DNA from: Nothopassalora personata
Lineage: Eukaryota > Ascomycota > Dothideomycetes > Mycosphaerellales > Mycosphaerellaceae
Assembly: GCA_033816765.1 (NCBI GenBank)
Contig: CM066290.1
Span: 1,612,001-1,676,000, forward strand
Length of the DNA: 64,000 bases
Direction of reading: 5' to 3'
Under the pieces are notes generated by a model. The model searched no databases. It was not told where the DNA came from and saw only the letters and a list, made by a program, of their open reading frames with translations. Positions 1-10,739 of this stretch are shown piece after piece; within the stretch, counting starts at the first letter, position 1; the number at the start of each line of letters is the position of its first letter. A program made the position numbers and the translations under genes.

Positions 1-39
1 TTTGAGCCGGCCTCCGATGCTTTTTTAACTGGTTTCCAG

Positions 40-672
40 CAGAAAACATGCTCTACCACTGCCTGGAGTGCGCCAACTCTGGCCGCGATTGCGTGGGCCC
101 TGCCGTAAGACGCCTGAGTCCGACGTTTTTCAGCCGGACTCCGCTCACAAACATCCGCAGGCCGCCACTCAAGTCCGCAGCTGCGACGAGTGCCGCCGCC
201 TTCAGAAGCGCTGCCGCCCGCTGTGAGTCGCTCTCCGACCTCTTTCGACCGGACTCCGCTAACCCCCCACAGCCCAGCACTCTGCCACAAGGCGTACGCG
301 GCCTGGACCCGTGCCGGCAACGCTTCCAAGGCGTAAGTCTCCGGCCTGCGATCGTTTTCCGTCGGCTAACGCCTGAAAAGCACCAAACTCGACAATCTCA
401 AGAAGGTCATCAAGGCTTGGCGCCCGCTCTCCAAGCTCGAGTCCGATGGTCTGCTGTCCGGGTAATTTCCACCGGTCTCCGATTGAAAACCATCGCTAAC
501 CGTCTCTCAGTCCTGCGGCTGCTGAGGTCACTGGCTCCATGGAGGGAGCCATCAACGCGCAAGCTGGCTCGTAAGTGTTGCACTCCGATTGAAAGACGTC
601 GCTGACCGATCATTTTCCAGCGGCCCCGTCCCTCCTGCCCTCCGCCTTGGCACCCGCCGCGACATGTCTTGA
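40..672 (+). CDS. Antisense zinc-cluster gene of element T1, six exons in window
   Basis: Six exons at 40-104 (ATG at 48), 161-222, 273-332, 381-461, 511-570 and 621-672 are joined by five GT-AG introns of 56, 50, 48, 49 and 50 bases. Each intron has a CTAAC/CTGAC/CTCAC-like branch site. From the ATG the spliced frame is exactly 124 codons, ending TGA. Residues 5-15 read CLECANSGRDC and the second exon gives CDECRRLQKRC. These are two CX2CX6C half-sites like a Zn2Cys6 cluster, so DNA binding is plausible but inferred. Bases 1-39 look like the end of another intron (TTTCCAG), so the gene may begin outside the window. It lies just past the pol stop of T1 on the opposite strand, and such placement recurs in the other chromoviruses here. 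Confidence 0.72.
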
Positions 673-895
673 GTGGTCTCCGGTGGTTTTCGCGCGGGCC
701 GCGGTCGGGCCATAACAATGCTTTTGCCATCCCCGTATGGGGTGGGCCGGCCTCCGCTTCTTTTTGGTCGGGCCCCGCTGCCTTTTGGCGGCATGAATGA
801 ATGAAATTCTTTAAAACTTTTTCCTTTTCTCACGTGCTCTCAATCTGACTCCTGCTCCCAAACGCCTGTGCTCATGTCAACTGACCCGCAATCCG
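673..895. other. Spacer between antisense gene and pol of T1
   Basis: Non-coding stretch between the convergent ends of the antisense gene and pol. I see no LTR here, so the 3' LTR of T1 must lie left of the window or be lost. Confidence 0.5.
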
Positions 896-3800
896 TCACT
901 TACCTGTCGCCCTGCCCTTCTTCTTGACTTCCCATGCTTGCCTTGGTCCATCGTGCGTCATCGGGTTGCCGTGCTTTTTCTCAAAGTCGTCTGCTGCAGC
1001 TGTGTCCGCTAGATACTCCAATGGTTCCCACGTAGGCTTGTGGTATCCAGTCCATTTCACTAGGACTTCGCGTGCTTTGCCCCTCCCTTTCGCCTTGGTT
1101 CTGGCGCAGAGAATCTCCTCTACATGCCATTCCTCATGAGATTCAATGAGGATGGGGTCCGGCTGTTTGTCGTCGATCTCCTGTCCAGGCAACGGGTCTT
1201 GGCTTGCAGGTCGCAACAAGTCTGGGTGAAAGACCGGGTGGATTCCATCGGGGATCCCTGACAATCGGATGGACAGCGGTGAGATGACCTCCGCCACCGT
1301 GTACTTTGCGTGCTTATGGTCGATACTCTTCTTCGGCCGGGTCGTAGTGTAGTTCCTTAGATCCAGCCACACCTTGTCACCGACCCGATAAATCGGCGCT
1401 GGCTTCCGATCTTTGTTGGCGCTCTCCTCTTGCTCCTGGGCGGAGTCCGCCATGCTCGCTTGGCACAGGTCCGTGATCTGCTGCATCCTTTCCACAAAGA
1501 GCGTTGCCCGTTTGGCGGCATCCAGCGACGAAGTCGTTGAGTCCGGCTGCAACTGGACGGGGAATGGCGCTTCGTAACCGTGGACGGCAAAGAAGGGGCT
1601 CATGCCTAGGCCCGCTTGGTACCGTCCGTTCAGCGCCAGCTGAGCGGTGGAGAGCCACTTTTTCCAATCGGACTGCTCGTGGTTGACATAATTCCGAAGG
1701 TACGCCTGCACTTCTTGGTTCAACCTCTCGGGCCCTCCGTCCGTTTGTGGGTGGTAGGCGGAGCTAAGTCTCTGCTTCACGCCGGTTAAACGACAGAATG
1801 TCTTCCAGAATGTGCTTGTCCAGTTCGTGCCTCTATCGCTCGTGATGGCCTTAGGAATCCCGTAGTATCTCACCCAGCAGTCCAGGAATCTCTCGGCGCA
1901 GTCCTCCGCTTTCATGGTGGACATCGCTTCCAAGACGACGGTCTTGCTCAGTCTGTCCTTGATTACCCACAAGCAAGTGTTTCCCTGCGACTCCGGCATG
2001 TCCGTCATGAAATCCATAGAGATCTCCTGGAAGAAACGATCGGGTACCGGTAAAGGCTGAAGGAGTCCATGCTTTTGCTCCCTCCATACCTTATTTCTCC
2101 CACAGTGATCGCAGTTCCTCAAGAACTGTCTCACGTGCCTTGACTGTAGAGGCCAGTAAAAGTTACGTCTCAAGATAGACGCTGTGGAGTCCCTGCCTGG
2201 ATGGCCGTAGACCGGTGAATCATGAACGGACTGGATGAGCTTCGTCCGCAGGACATCGTTTTGCAATATCTCCGCGCCCGCCTCCTTGTAGTCGGCTTCC
2301 GTCGTTGCTGGGGCTCCCGGCACCCAGATTCTTCCGCGGTGCCGCAGGTGTCCGTTGTCGTCGATGCTGCAGTCACCGGCTTGTACCTTGAGCTTCACTT
2401 CGCTCGGGAGTGAACGCGCCCCGGTTCTTACTGCGTGGAGTACTGCCTGAAACGTGCTGTCTTCATCGGCGGTCTTCCTCCAGATCTCGTTCAATTCTGG
2501 ATCTGTGAAGGGGCCCGATGATGCGCCCGGTGAGTCCGACGTTTTCTCGGTGGAGTCGACTCCGAATTGGGTGGCCATAATCTGGACCGATGAAACCATC
2601 GTAGCGGATGAAGGTGCATCTGCTACCACCTCGCCTTCCCCCCCAGGAGCCGGCCAATTGCGTATGGCATCCGGCCGCAAGAACCTGCGAAAACGCGACA
2701 ATTTGTCGTCCTGGCCGAGCGTATCCTGCTCCCTCCGTGACAATGCATCCGGCACAATTGCCTCGGCGCCCGGCCTGTATACCAGGGTAAACTGAAACAA
2801 CGCGATGTCCTCCACCCACCTGACCTGCCTCTCAGACAACTGCCTCTTTGTCATAAAGTACTCAAGGTTCTTGTGGTCCGTCCAAATTGTAAAGGGACCA
2901 CACGTTTTCAGCTCGGGGGCCCACTCTTTGAGGCAGGAGACTACTGCGAGCATCTCTTTGTCATGGATGTCGTAGTTAATCTCAGCCTTATTCAGTTTCT
3001 TTGAGTAGAACCCTACCGGCTTCACTACCCCGTCCTTTTCTTGCAGGAGAGCGCCACCCAGGGCAAATCCACTGCAGTCCGTCTCCAAAAAGGTGGGAAG
3101 CTCCGGGTTCCAATGGGCCAGCACAGGAGCTTCACAGTACTTCCTCTTCAGGGCCTGAAAGGCGTCCTCCTGACGTTTCCCCCAGGAGAACGGCGTTTTC
3201 TTTCCCGTCAGCGACGTCAAGGGTTCGGCCAACTTCGAGTAGTTGGGGATGAACATTCTGTAGTAATTCGCGAACCCGAGGAAACGACGCACTTCTTTCT
3301 GAGTGACGGGCGTCTTCCAGTCCCGTACGGCATCCACCTTTTCCGGGTCTGGTCCCACCCCCTTTCCGTCGGCGTGGACGATGAACCCTAGGTACTTGAT
3401 CTTCTTCTGTGCGAACTCGCATTTACCTGGATCTAAGAACAGGCCTCCGTCCCAAAGCTTATGGAGAACGATGCGAACCTTCTTGAAGTGGTCCTCCTTC
3501 GACCCATCCGAGTAGATCACTACGTCATCAGCGTATGCAGAGGCGAAGTCGTCCAGGTGTTCCCGCAGCAAACTGTTAATATACCGTTGGAAAGTTGCCG
3601 GCGCCCCGGACAAACCAAACGGACACACCAACCACTCCCACAGGCCAAATCTCGTTCTAAACGCGGTCTTGTACTCCTCGCCTCTTGCCATCCGGAGATG
3701 GTGGAACGCGGCAACTACGTCCACCTTCGTCATCCATCTGGCTCCCGTTAGATTTCGGATGGTCTCCGGGATCAAAGGCAGCGGGTAGCGATCTTGCTTC

Positions 3801-4618
3801 GTAATCGCGTTCAGCGCCCTATAATCGCAGCAAAAGCGTAGTCCTCCTCCGGGCTTCTTCACAAACAGGACGGGGGCCGCCGCTTCTGAGGTGGAGGGAC
3901 GGATGTATCCCTTGCGATGCAGCTCGGTTAGCGACTTGCGTAGCACCAACAGCTCGTCTTTCGACATGCTATACAACGGTCCCCAGGGCAGTGGCTCCTG
4001 CGAACCGTCTGGTTTCGTCCGGATCTCGATCCTGTGGTCAAGTTCCCCACGATGGGGCGCGAGCTTGTCGGCTTCCCGCGTGGAAAAGAGTGGGATCATG
4101 TCCCAAAGTTCCGGAGGCAGCTTCATTTTGAGCTCCTCCCTCGTGGGCGGTTCCTTCTTGCTCAGGGCTTTCTTGATGTCCTCCACGGTTGCCGCGGCGA
4201 TCGTAGCAAAACGTTCGCCCGCCTCGCGTTCTTTATGGTTGCGTCCTTCGGGCACCCATTTCTTTGCCAAACCGTGGTAGTACCGGTGCTTTTCTGGCGC
4301 AGTTCGGATTTGATTGTGCGCTTTCCAAGGGTTCCCCAGAATCATCGGGAAGTCCAAGTCGGGCACGACGTATGCGTACACGACCTCGTGGATGCCGGCG
4401 ATTTCCATGTGGAAAGCAACTACTCCTTCAATCGAGTTTCGCATCGCTTTGGTGAACCCTGTAGCCTTGCGGCTCTCGTTGCTGACATACGTGAGACCGA
4501 GTCCTTTCGCTAGGTCTCCGTTAATTACAGCATAACACATGCATCCTTCATCGATAAGGGCAAACGTGCCGTAACTTTCGTTCAGGAGTACGTCGGTATA
4601 TACAAGGTTCCCGTTCAT
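896..4618 (-). CDS. pol: Pol polyprotein of chromovirus T1 (protease, RT, RNase H, integrase, chromodomain)
   Basis: Intact reading frame of 1240 codons counted from the first ATG. The frame is open further upstream across the gag stop, so the real entry is by -1 frameshifting. Residues about 21-26 are LIDEGC with ILGNPW near 93, a retropepsin-like protease with Glu where Thr or Ser is usual. Reverse transcriptase follows with YADD at 362-365. RNase H carries ETD at 512-514 and DKE at 553-555. Integrase shows an HHCC finger, then D, D and E in MDFMTDMP, SDRGTNW and GPERLNQEV. A chromodomain closes the protein (WHVEEIL to TWEPLEYL). These parts make, cut and insert cDNA of the element. Not RIP-damaged. 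The mobile copy as a whole is probably dead because gag is broken. Confidence 0.95.
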   Translation of the reverse strand: MNGNLVYTDVLLNESYGTFALIDEGCMCYAVINGDLAKGLGLTYVSNESRKATGFTKAMRNSIEGVVAFHMEIAGIHEVVYAYVVPDLDFPMILGNPWKAHNQIRTAPEKHRYYHGLAKKWVPEGRNHKEREAGERFATIAAATVEDIKKALSKKEPPTREELKMKLPPELWDMIPLFSTREADKLAPHRGELDHRIEIRTKPDGSQEPLPWGPLYSMSKDELLVLRKSLTELHRKGYIRPSTSEAAAPVLFVKKPGGGLRFCCDYRALNAITKQDRYPLPLIPETIRNLTGARWMTKVDVVAAFHHLRMARGEEYKTAFRTRFGLWEWLVCPFGLSGAPATFQRYINSLLREHLDDFASAYADDVVIYSDGSKEDHFKKVRIVLHKLWDGGLFLDPGKCEFAQKKIKYLGFIVHADGKGVGPDPEKVDAVRDWKTPVTQKEVRRFLGFANYYRMFIPNYSKLAEPLTSLTGKKTPFSWGKRQEDAFQALKRKYCEAPVLAHWNPELPTFLETDCSGFALGGALLQEKDGVVKPVGFYSKKLNKAEINYDIHDKEMLAVVSCLKEWAPELKTCGPFTIWTDHKNLEYFMTKRQLSERQVRWVEDIALFQFTLVYRPGAEAIVPDALSRREQDTLGQDDKLSRFRRFLRPDAIRNWPAPGGEGEVVADAPSSATMVSSVQIMATQFGVDSTEKTSDSPGASSGPFTDPELNEIWRKTADEDSTFQAVLHAVRTGARSLPSEVKLKVQAGDCSIDDNGHLRHRGRIWVPGAPATTEADYKEAGAEILQNDVLRTKLIQSVHDSPVYGHPGRDSTASILRRNFYWPLQSRHVRQFLRNCDHCGRNKVWREQKHGLLQPLPVPDRFFQEISMDFMTDMPESQGNTCLWVIKDRLSKTVVLEAMSTMKAEDCAERFLDCWVRYYGIPKAITSDRGTNWTSTFWKTFCRLTGVKQRLSSAYHPQTDGGPERLNQEVQAYLRNYVNHEQSDWKKWLSTAQLALNGRYQAGLGMSPFFAVHGYEAPFPVQLQPDSTTSSLDAAKRATLFVERMQQITDLCQASMADSAQEQEESANKDRKPAPIYRVGDKVWLDLRNYTTTRPKKSIDHKHAKYTVAEVISPLSIRLSGIPDGIHPVFHPDLLRPASQDPLPGQEIDDKQPDPILIESHEEWHVEEILCARTKAKGRGKAREVLVKWTGYHKPTWEPLEYLADTAAADDFEKKHGNPMTHDGPRQAWEVKKKGRATGK

Positions 4619-4662
4619 AGAACTCTTGGCAGCGTTCCACCCCTTTACCAGTGCTTCTTTGT

Positions 4663-4702
4663 CTCCTGGTGCTGGCTTTCGCCCAGGAGCTAGTCTTTTC
4701 CC
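4663..4702 (-). other. -1 ribosomal frameshift signal of T1
   Basis: On the minus strand the heptamer G GGA AAA (4702-4696) sits in the gag frame two codons before the gag TAG. Six bases later comes a perfect 7-bp stem, CTCCTGG pairing with CCAGGAG across a 13-base loop. A -1 slip reads AGA CTA GCT and continues into the open pol frame. Heptamer, spacing and stem fit the known rules for programmed frameshifting. Confidence 0.75.
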
Positions 4703-5712
4703 ACATCTTCGGGATCCGACTCAAACCCGTCGTCTTCCAGGATCGGCGCAACTGAGGCTGCGTTGATCTTGGTGGGGTTGACTGCTGCGGCGTACGGACA
4801 TTCCTTCACTCGATGCCCGCTCGCTCCGCAACGGAAACAGAGCTGTTCTTGGCGCCTTCGATCTCTCTCAGCGGTGTCGACCCATTTCGCTCTCTGCTTC
4901 CCCTTGTCCTCCTTCCGGTCTCCACGACTTCTAGAGCGGCCTCCGTTCGTTCGGGTTGGTGCCATGATGGTGTCACCATCATGGTCCACCCGGGTAACGG
5001 TAGGTCCCGCAAAAGAACGAGTGGTAACCGTGGTGGTCGCACTGGAGTCCTTGTTGTTGTCCTTCCACTTCTTGTGGGCTATTCTAAACTGGTCTGTGTC
5101 CTCGAGGTTGGTCATGATCCGCTTAACCTCCTCTGCGAACTCGTAGTAATCCTCCTTTTTCGGCATGGCTGCCGTATACATTCTGGCGGGATTCGAGAAG
5201 GTGTTGCGGAGGTAGCCGATCTTCGCGTCACTGCTCCAGTCCTCTCCGCCGGCGGTCAACAGGAGTCCGTCGAATTTCATCTGGTGATCGTGCCACGGTT
5301 GTCCGTTCACGTGTCTAATCTTGGTGAGTTGTTCTAGAGCCTTGGCGCGTTCGTTGCTATCGCCAAAGACCTTCTCGAGTTGCGCAAAGAAAGCAACGGG
5401 GTCCTTCCCAAGTTCACCGTCTCCCTTGTCCCAGAAGTGCCGCATCCTCGTGCGCTCCCTCGTTAGAAAACGCGACATTCAGTTCGATCCATTCGAATCA
5501 ACCAGGCACCCGCCATTAAAGAGACGGAATACGTGATGGCGTCGTCGGGTAGCGAGAACCCCGGGGTTGGTGCCTCGAATGAAAATTTTCAGCTTATGCT
5601 CGAGCAATTGTACCTGCATCTCTTCCTGTCGCTGGTACAATTGCTCGAGCATAAGCTGAAAATTTTCATTCGAGGCACCAACCCCGGGGTTCTCGCTACC
5701 CGACGACGCCAT
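4690..5712 (-). pseudogene. gag: Gag of T1, broken by an inverted duplication and a TGA
   Basis: The C-terminal 262 codons (5478-4690) are a capsid-type Gag with a CX2CX4HX4C knuckle (CFRCGASGHRVKEC) that binds element RNA. The N-terminus starts at ATG 5712 (MASSGSENPGVG...) and runs in the same frame, but after about 35 codons it enters an inverted copy of its own beginning. It then meets an in-frame TGA at 5481-5479. The other arm has TTA at the equivalent place, so one base separates open from closed. The residues translated from the inverted arm are antisense and unlike Gag, so true N-terminal sequence was lost or interrupted. An internal start at 5478 could still give a truncated Gag. 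Confidence 0.8.
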
Positions 5713-5774
5713 CACGTATTCCGTCTCTTTAATGGCGGGTGCCTGGTTGATTCGAATGGATCGAACTTAATGTC
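5474..5774. repeat. Near-perfect inverted repeat, 140-bp arms, 21-bp spacer
   Basis: Bases 5474-5613 are the reverse complement of 5635-5774, with one mismatch seen (5480 against 5768). The right arm holds the natural order LTR end, leader, gag start. The left arm is the inverted copy inside gag. The arms end at the LTR/leader border. Confidence 0.95.
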
Positions 5775-5929
5775 ACGGGTGAACGACGTGTACACTGAGG
5801 TTCTGTGTGGTATGCAATAAGTTCGATACAGAAGAAGGAGAAAACCGAGCGAAGCCCGGAACAAAGAAAACGGAGTCAGGTCCGCACGGGCTCAGCCCGT
5901 GCTAAGATGCAAGGGCTCGCCCCTTACAG
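5771..5929 (-). repeat. 5' LTR of T1
   Basis: Read on the minus strand this 159-bp unit starts TGTAAGGGGC and ends CGTGACA, directly ahead of the gag leader, so it fits a 5' LTR. It includes a 19-base hairpin-forming palindrome, GCACGGGCT/AGCCCGTGC. Beyond it (5930 on) the sequence is T2, so T1 was inserted into T2. The matching duplication of GATGC would be left of the window. Confidence 0.65.
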
Positions 5930-5958
5930 ATGCGTCGTGATTTCCTATAGATACGTCG
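5930..5958 (-). mobile_element. T2 fragment (left piece, RIP-damaged)
   Basis: It matches the reverse complement of the start of pol in T6/T4 and joins without a gap to 38557 once T3 and one CGTCG duplication are removed. Confidence 0.7.
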
Positions 5959-6154
5959 TGTAAGGGGTAGCCTAGTAGCTAACCCTTATATATAGCCTTA
6001 TATGTAACATACGGTCGCGACCGGCTACTAAGCCGCACGTAACACGCATGCGTACACCTTGCGACGCGCGATATGTCTTAAATAAAAGGTAAGAATTAGT
6101 TCATCTACGACTAGTAGGTCGTAGGCGTACTATATATTACGATATCCCTTAACA
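5959..6154 (+). repeat. 5' LTR of T3
   Basis: 196 bp, TG...CA ends. It shares its sequence with 38361-38556 and with the undamaged reverse copy at 49997-50193. Confidence 0.9.
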
Positions 6155-6379
6155 GTTCTAATTCTTCTCTTCGTTACAATCTATATACGCTATAGAGTCC
6201 GAACGCGACGATAGTAGCGCTACGCCTACGGCTCCCCTAAGCCCTAGGGCCTAGTAATAAGCGAGGCGTGTAGCCTTAGTCGTAAGGAGGGATGCCCTTC
6301 GGGTAGAGGTTAAGGAGAAGGGGATATAGAGGGAGATTGAACAGTTAGAGATCTTACGGGACGTAAGCGTGCCGCTAGC

Positions 6380-7340
6380 GGACCCTTAGGGCGAATCCGG
6401 CGGAGAACTATCCCCTACTCCCCCTCCCCCTCCTCTATCTATAGTAACTAACGATAATAGCGTAGCTCGAGGCGCGGTCGCATCGTATACGACACGTTTA
6501 CGTCTTAAAGAACCTACGCCTTTTAGAGGGGACTCGATTAAGAAAGTACGGGTATTCCTAAGAGAGCTCTCTCTTATCTTTACCCTCTTAGACGGCACGT
6601 ATACGACGAACGAGTTAAAGGTCCTATATAGGGTTATATACCTAAGCGGAGAGGTAAGTAAGCGATAGTACGCTAACTATAGCGTCCTTAACCTTAAGGG
6701 GTATATATACTAGGACTTTAAGGAGTTCTATCGAGACGTATACGGTAACCCTATAAACCGCGTGCTTAACGTAATATTAGAGTATAAGGCGGTGAAATAG
6801 AAGGATAACTAGATAGTACGTTAGTTTACGACTAAGCTAGATATTATAGAGGATTAGTTAGGGGACTATACGGAGGCGCAACGCGTGCGACATATGCTCG
6901 CTAAGCTTACGCCTAGCCTACGGTCCGTAATCGTTAAGTTTTATAACATCCTAATAACTAGAGAGGAACTAGTAATCCTAGCTTCGCGTATTTAAAGCAC
7001 GGAGCGTAGTAGCGGAGGGCACGACCGCGGGTAGTATAGTCGCCGTAGGCGAGAGACTAAGGGCGACTAAGGGCGAAGCGATCGTAGCTCGAAGTAGTAG
7101 AAGCATAGTTAGGCGTCGCGCGACCCGGGTACGAGTTACTAGCGGGACGCCGGCGGATCGTCTATAACCTTCGATAGGACTAAAGCGGAGTGCTATAGAT
7201 GCTATAAGAAGGGTTATATTAAGACGGATTGCCCGAATAGGTACCTATAGAAGGACCGTAACGCGTAAGCGGTTCGTAGGGTAGACGCTACGAAGGCTCT
7301 AACTAAGAAGGGTAGCGACTAGGGAAAAGGTAGAGGACTA
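6380..7340 (+). pseudogene. gag of T3, RIP-damaged
   Basis: Translation through stops gives a Gag-like region that ends in a degraded knuckle near 7190 (CYRCYKKGYIKTDCP, expected CX2CX4HX4C with Cys and His turned to Tyr). Ends are approximate. No functional product is possible. Confidence 0.65.
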
Positions 7341-10297
7341 GAAGTAGGTCGCTCCTAAGTCCGAGTTTTCCTAAAGTCGACCCTTTAAGGCGAGTGGATG
7401 TGTGTCTAGCGCGTTACTTACGAGGCGTAGTCGAGACTCGTAAGGGCTTTCGCGAGGCTACGTTTCTCCTAGATAACTATACGGATCTTAGCCTAGTATC
7501 GTATAAGTATATACTCCGACATTAAATGTAACCTATTAATAGGGTAAGGCTACCGAAGTTAGAGTCGTATACGCATAACCTAGGGTATTGCTACGGCGCC
7601 TTTACGGTTCGGCTACGACTCGCTAATAACGCGGGAGTAGAGCGCGTAAGTAACGCTATCTACTACGCGGTACCTATAGGTAGGCTATTAGTAATTTTAG
7701 GTAGACCCTAGAGGTACCGTAATCGGATCGTAAAGAGCGATTATAAGGACTAGTAGTACTACGGTGTAGAGACGCCTACGATTTAGTAGCGTAACGCACG
7801 CGAGTTCCTTAAGGATCTCGAGAGCTTAAAGCATGTTTATGCGATAAGTATTCGGGCTATTACTATAGTAGTACCCGAAGGAGAGGGCCCCTCGTAGCCT
7901 AAAGAATTTATAGACTTCCGAGATATATACGCACCTAATAAGTAGGCGAAGCGTAAGATGCCCGACGGGGTTAAGTATACGATTAATCTCGTTAAAGGAA
8001 AGAAACCCCCTTTTAAGCCGCTATACTACTAGTCCTTAACTAAGCTAGAGGCCTTAAAGGAGTACCTTACGTAAGTAATAGAGAAGGGGTGGATTAGGCG
8101 ATCCGTAAGCGAGGCGGGTGCGCCTATCCTGTTCGTACTAAAGAAAAATGGCACTCTTAGGCTCTATATAGACTATAGAGGCTTAAATAAGATTATAGTA
8201 AAGAACCGATACCCCCTACCCCTAATTAGCGAGACGCTAGATAGGCTGTTAGGTTCTAGGTTCTTTACTACAATCGATTTAAAGGACGCCTACTATCGTA
8301 TCCCTATTAAGCGAGGCGATAAGTAGAAGACTACGTTTCGCACGCGATACGGATACTACGAGTACCTAGTAATACCGTTCGGGTTAACTAACGCACTAAC
8401 AACCTTTTAAGGGTATATTAATAAGGCGCTAACCGGCTTAGTTAATAACATTTACGTAGTCTACCTAGATAATATCCTTATCTATAGCGAGACGCGTAAG
8501 GTATACGTACGAGCCGTACGTAAGGTACTTACGAGGCTACGGAAGTTTACTCTATTCGTAAACCCTAAGAAGTGTTACTTCTTCTAGGAGAGTGTAGAGT
8601 TCCTTAGGTTTGTCGTAAGCGCCGTAGGCGTGTCGATAGATAGGAGTAGGGTAGCCGCTATCGAGGAATAGCCTACACCTATAACCTTTTATAAGGTCTA
8701 GTCCTTCCTTAGGTTTTGTAACTTCTACCGGCGTTTTGTAGAAGGATACTTAAGGGTCTATAAGCCCCTAACGGACCTACTAAAGGGATCTAAGGACGGT
8801 AAGAAGTAGGGCCCTCTTACGTAGACCTTAAGCGAAGAGTAGGCGTTTCGATAGCTTAAGGCCGGATTCTTAGGTGTACTAATACTTAGGCACTTCGATC
8901 CTACGCTACGTACGCGAGTCGAAACCGACGCGTTAGGTTTCGCGATCGTAGGTATTATATCCTAATTGTTTAGTACTAAGTGGCATCCTATCGCGTTCTA
9001 TTTACGTAAGGTAATACTAGCCGAGTATAACTACGAGACGCACGATTAGGAGCTACTTATAGTAGTTAAGGCTTTTAAGCATTAGAGGCTATACTTAGAG
9101 GGCGCTACGTATACGGTGCGAGTACTAGTCAACTACGCTAACCTATAGGGCTTTATAATAGTAAAGTAGCTAAATAGGCGGTAAGCTCGATAGGCTACGT
9201 TCCTATAGTCTTTTAATTTTATAGTAGAGCATTGGCCGGGTAAGACTAACCTAGCCGACGCGCCTTCGAGACGTAGTAACTACGTAGCTATAACGTAATA
9301 AACTTCGAACTTACTACCTACCTTATAAAGTAAGCTATCTTTCTAGAAGGAGTCTCTAGAAGGGATAAGCGAGCCCACGGTAAAGCGCGCGCTTACTACC
9401 TATAAGGCGATGTAGGGCGACATAGGCGCGGCAATAGTAGTACGGAGAGGTAACCTTCCCTATTAAGATAAGCCGTCGTTACTAGTAGTAGTATACGCTA
9501 TAGTAATATAGGGTTAAGCTTATAGCTCGACGGGTAAGTTAATCCTACTCTTAATAAAGATCGCGTAGTAGTAAGACGACTAGTGTATTACATACTTAGC
9601 GTAGGCGCTAAGCGCGAGGGACGCTAAGGGATAGTATATAAAGGATGACCTTATGTACTACGGAGACGCGATCGTAGTACCTAGGGATTACGTAATTAGG
9701 TCGCATCTAATTCGCATACACTACGACGACGTCCTCGCGGGTCACTTTAGAAGGACTAAGACTAAAGAGCTATTACGACGTAATTATTAGTAGGACTTAC
9801 TTAGTACGGACGTGAAGTAATACGTCTAAGCCTATAGAACCTACTAGGGTTCGAAGACTAAACGCTATCGACCCTATAGTAGGCTATAACCGCTTCCTAG
9901 ACCGGAGCGGCCGTAGTAGGAAATTACTATAGATTTCATTATAGACCTACCTCTAAGTACGCGAGCCGGTTACGTATATAATGCGATCCTAGTAATAGTC
10001 GACCGCTACTTAAAAATGAGCTTATACATCCCGACGACGAAGACTTACATAGCCGTAGAGCTTACGAGGCTCCTACGAGACGAAGTCGTGCGACACTATA
10101 GTGTCCCGTTAGGTATAGTAAGCGACCGAGGTCCGGTCTTTACTAGTCAATTTTGGAGTGACTTCTACTTCGAGGCGCGTATAAAGCGTAAGCTATCTAC
10201 GGCCTTTTACCCTTAGACTAACGGCTAAACTAAGAGGGTAAACTAAACCCTCGAACAATACCTTCGTTATTACTATAGTAACAATTAAACTAAGTAG
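7340..10297 (+). pseudogene. pol of T3, 5' part, RIP-damaged
   Basis: Recognisable in order: reverse transcriptase with VYLDNILIYS at about 8459 (YLDD with the second Asp made Asn by RIP), RNase H VETDALGFAI at about 8929, and an integrase core with IDFIIDLPL near 9930, then SDRGPVFTSQFW and KLSTAFYP up to 10215. The frame is interrupted by many TAG and TAA codons. The coding sequence is cut at 10297 by insertion of T4 and resumes at 36311. Confidence 0.85.
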
Positions 10298-10694
10298 TAT
10301 TAACGACTAATTAGTTGTGTTAACCTTAGGTTTAGTTGTGTCGACCTTAGGTTTAGAGGGGGGGGGGGTCCCTTAGGTCTAACTTACCCTAGTTTCATTT
10401 AGGTTTAATTAGACATTTAGGTAAGCTAGCGGGACTAGTATAGCTATTAAGATATATACTGCGCAGTTAAGCATTGTAAGCGTAGCATTAAGGTAACAAT
10501 TTAATTTATACCTCTCGAGTAGAGGGTATAGGGGTTTAGGTCCGCTAATCCTCTTGTTTTATCTAGCTACTACGCTACTCGTCACGTGACCTGATTTCAC
10601 GGTCCCGGGACCGGCAAATACCTCTGCTTACATAAGCGCCGCTCCATACCACTACAACTCGGACAGGCCTACATAGGGTAGTTAGTAGACATTA
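10298..10694 (+). repeat. 5' LTR of T4
   Basis: About 397 bp, TATTAACG...GACATTA. It contains a G-run at 10356, the CACGTG box near 10583 and the palindrome core at 10599-10614. Confidence 0.85.
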
Positions 10695-10739
10695 TTTTAG
10701 TAGTTAATAAGGGGGGGGTATTAAGTGTACACCCGGTGG

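Noticed and set aside
48..605. Single unspliced 185-codon frame
   Set aside because: It reads through five clear introns. Only the spliced version gives both Cys half-sites in a consistent frame to a stop.
5533..5820. Plus-strand frame beginning like T1 Gag
   Set aside because: Mirror image caused by the inverted repeat. It has no Gag body downstream.
10356..10367. G-run as possible quadruplex or CRISPR-like repeat context
   Set aside because: Single run in an LTR. No spaced repeats of any CRISPR type occur in the window, as expected for a fungus.
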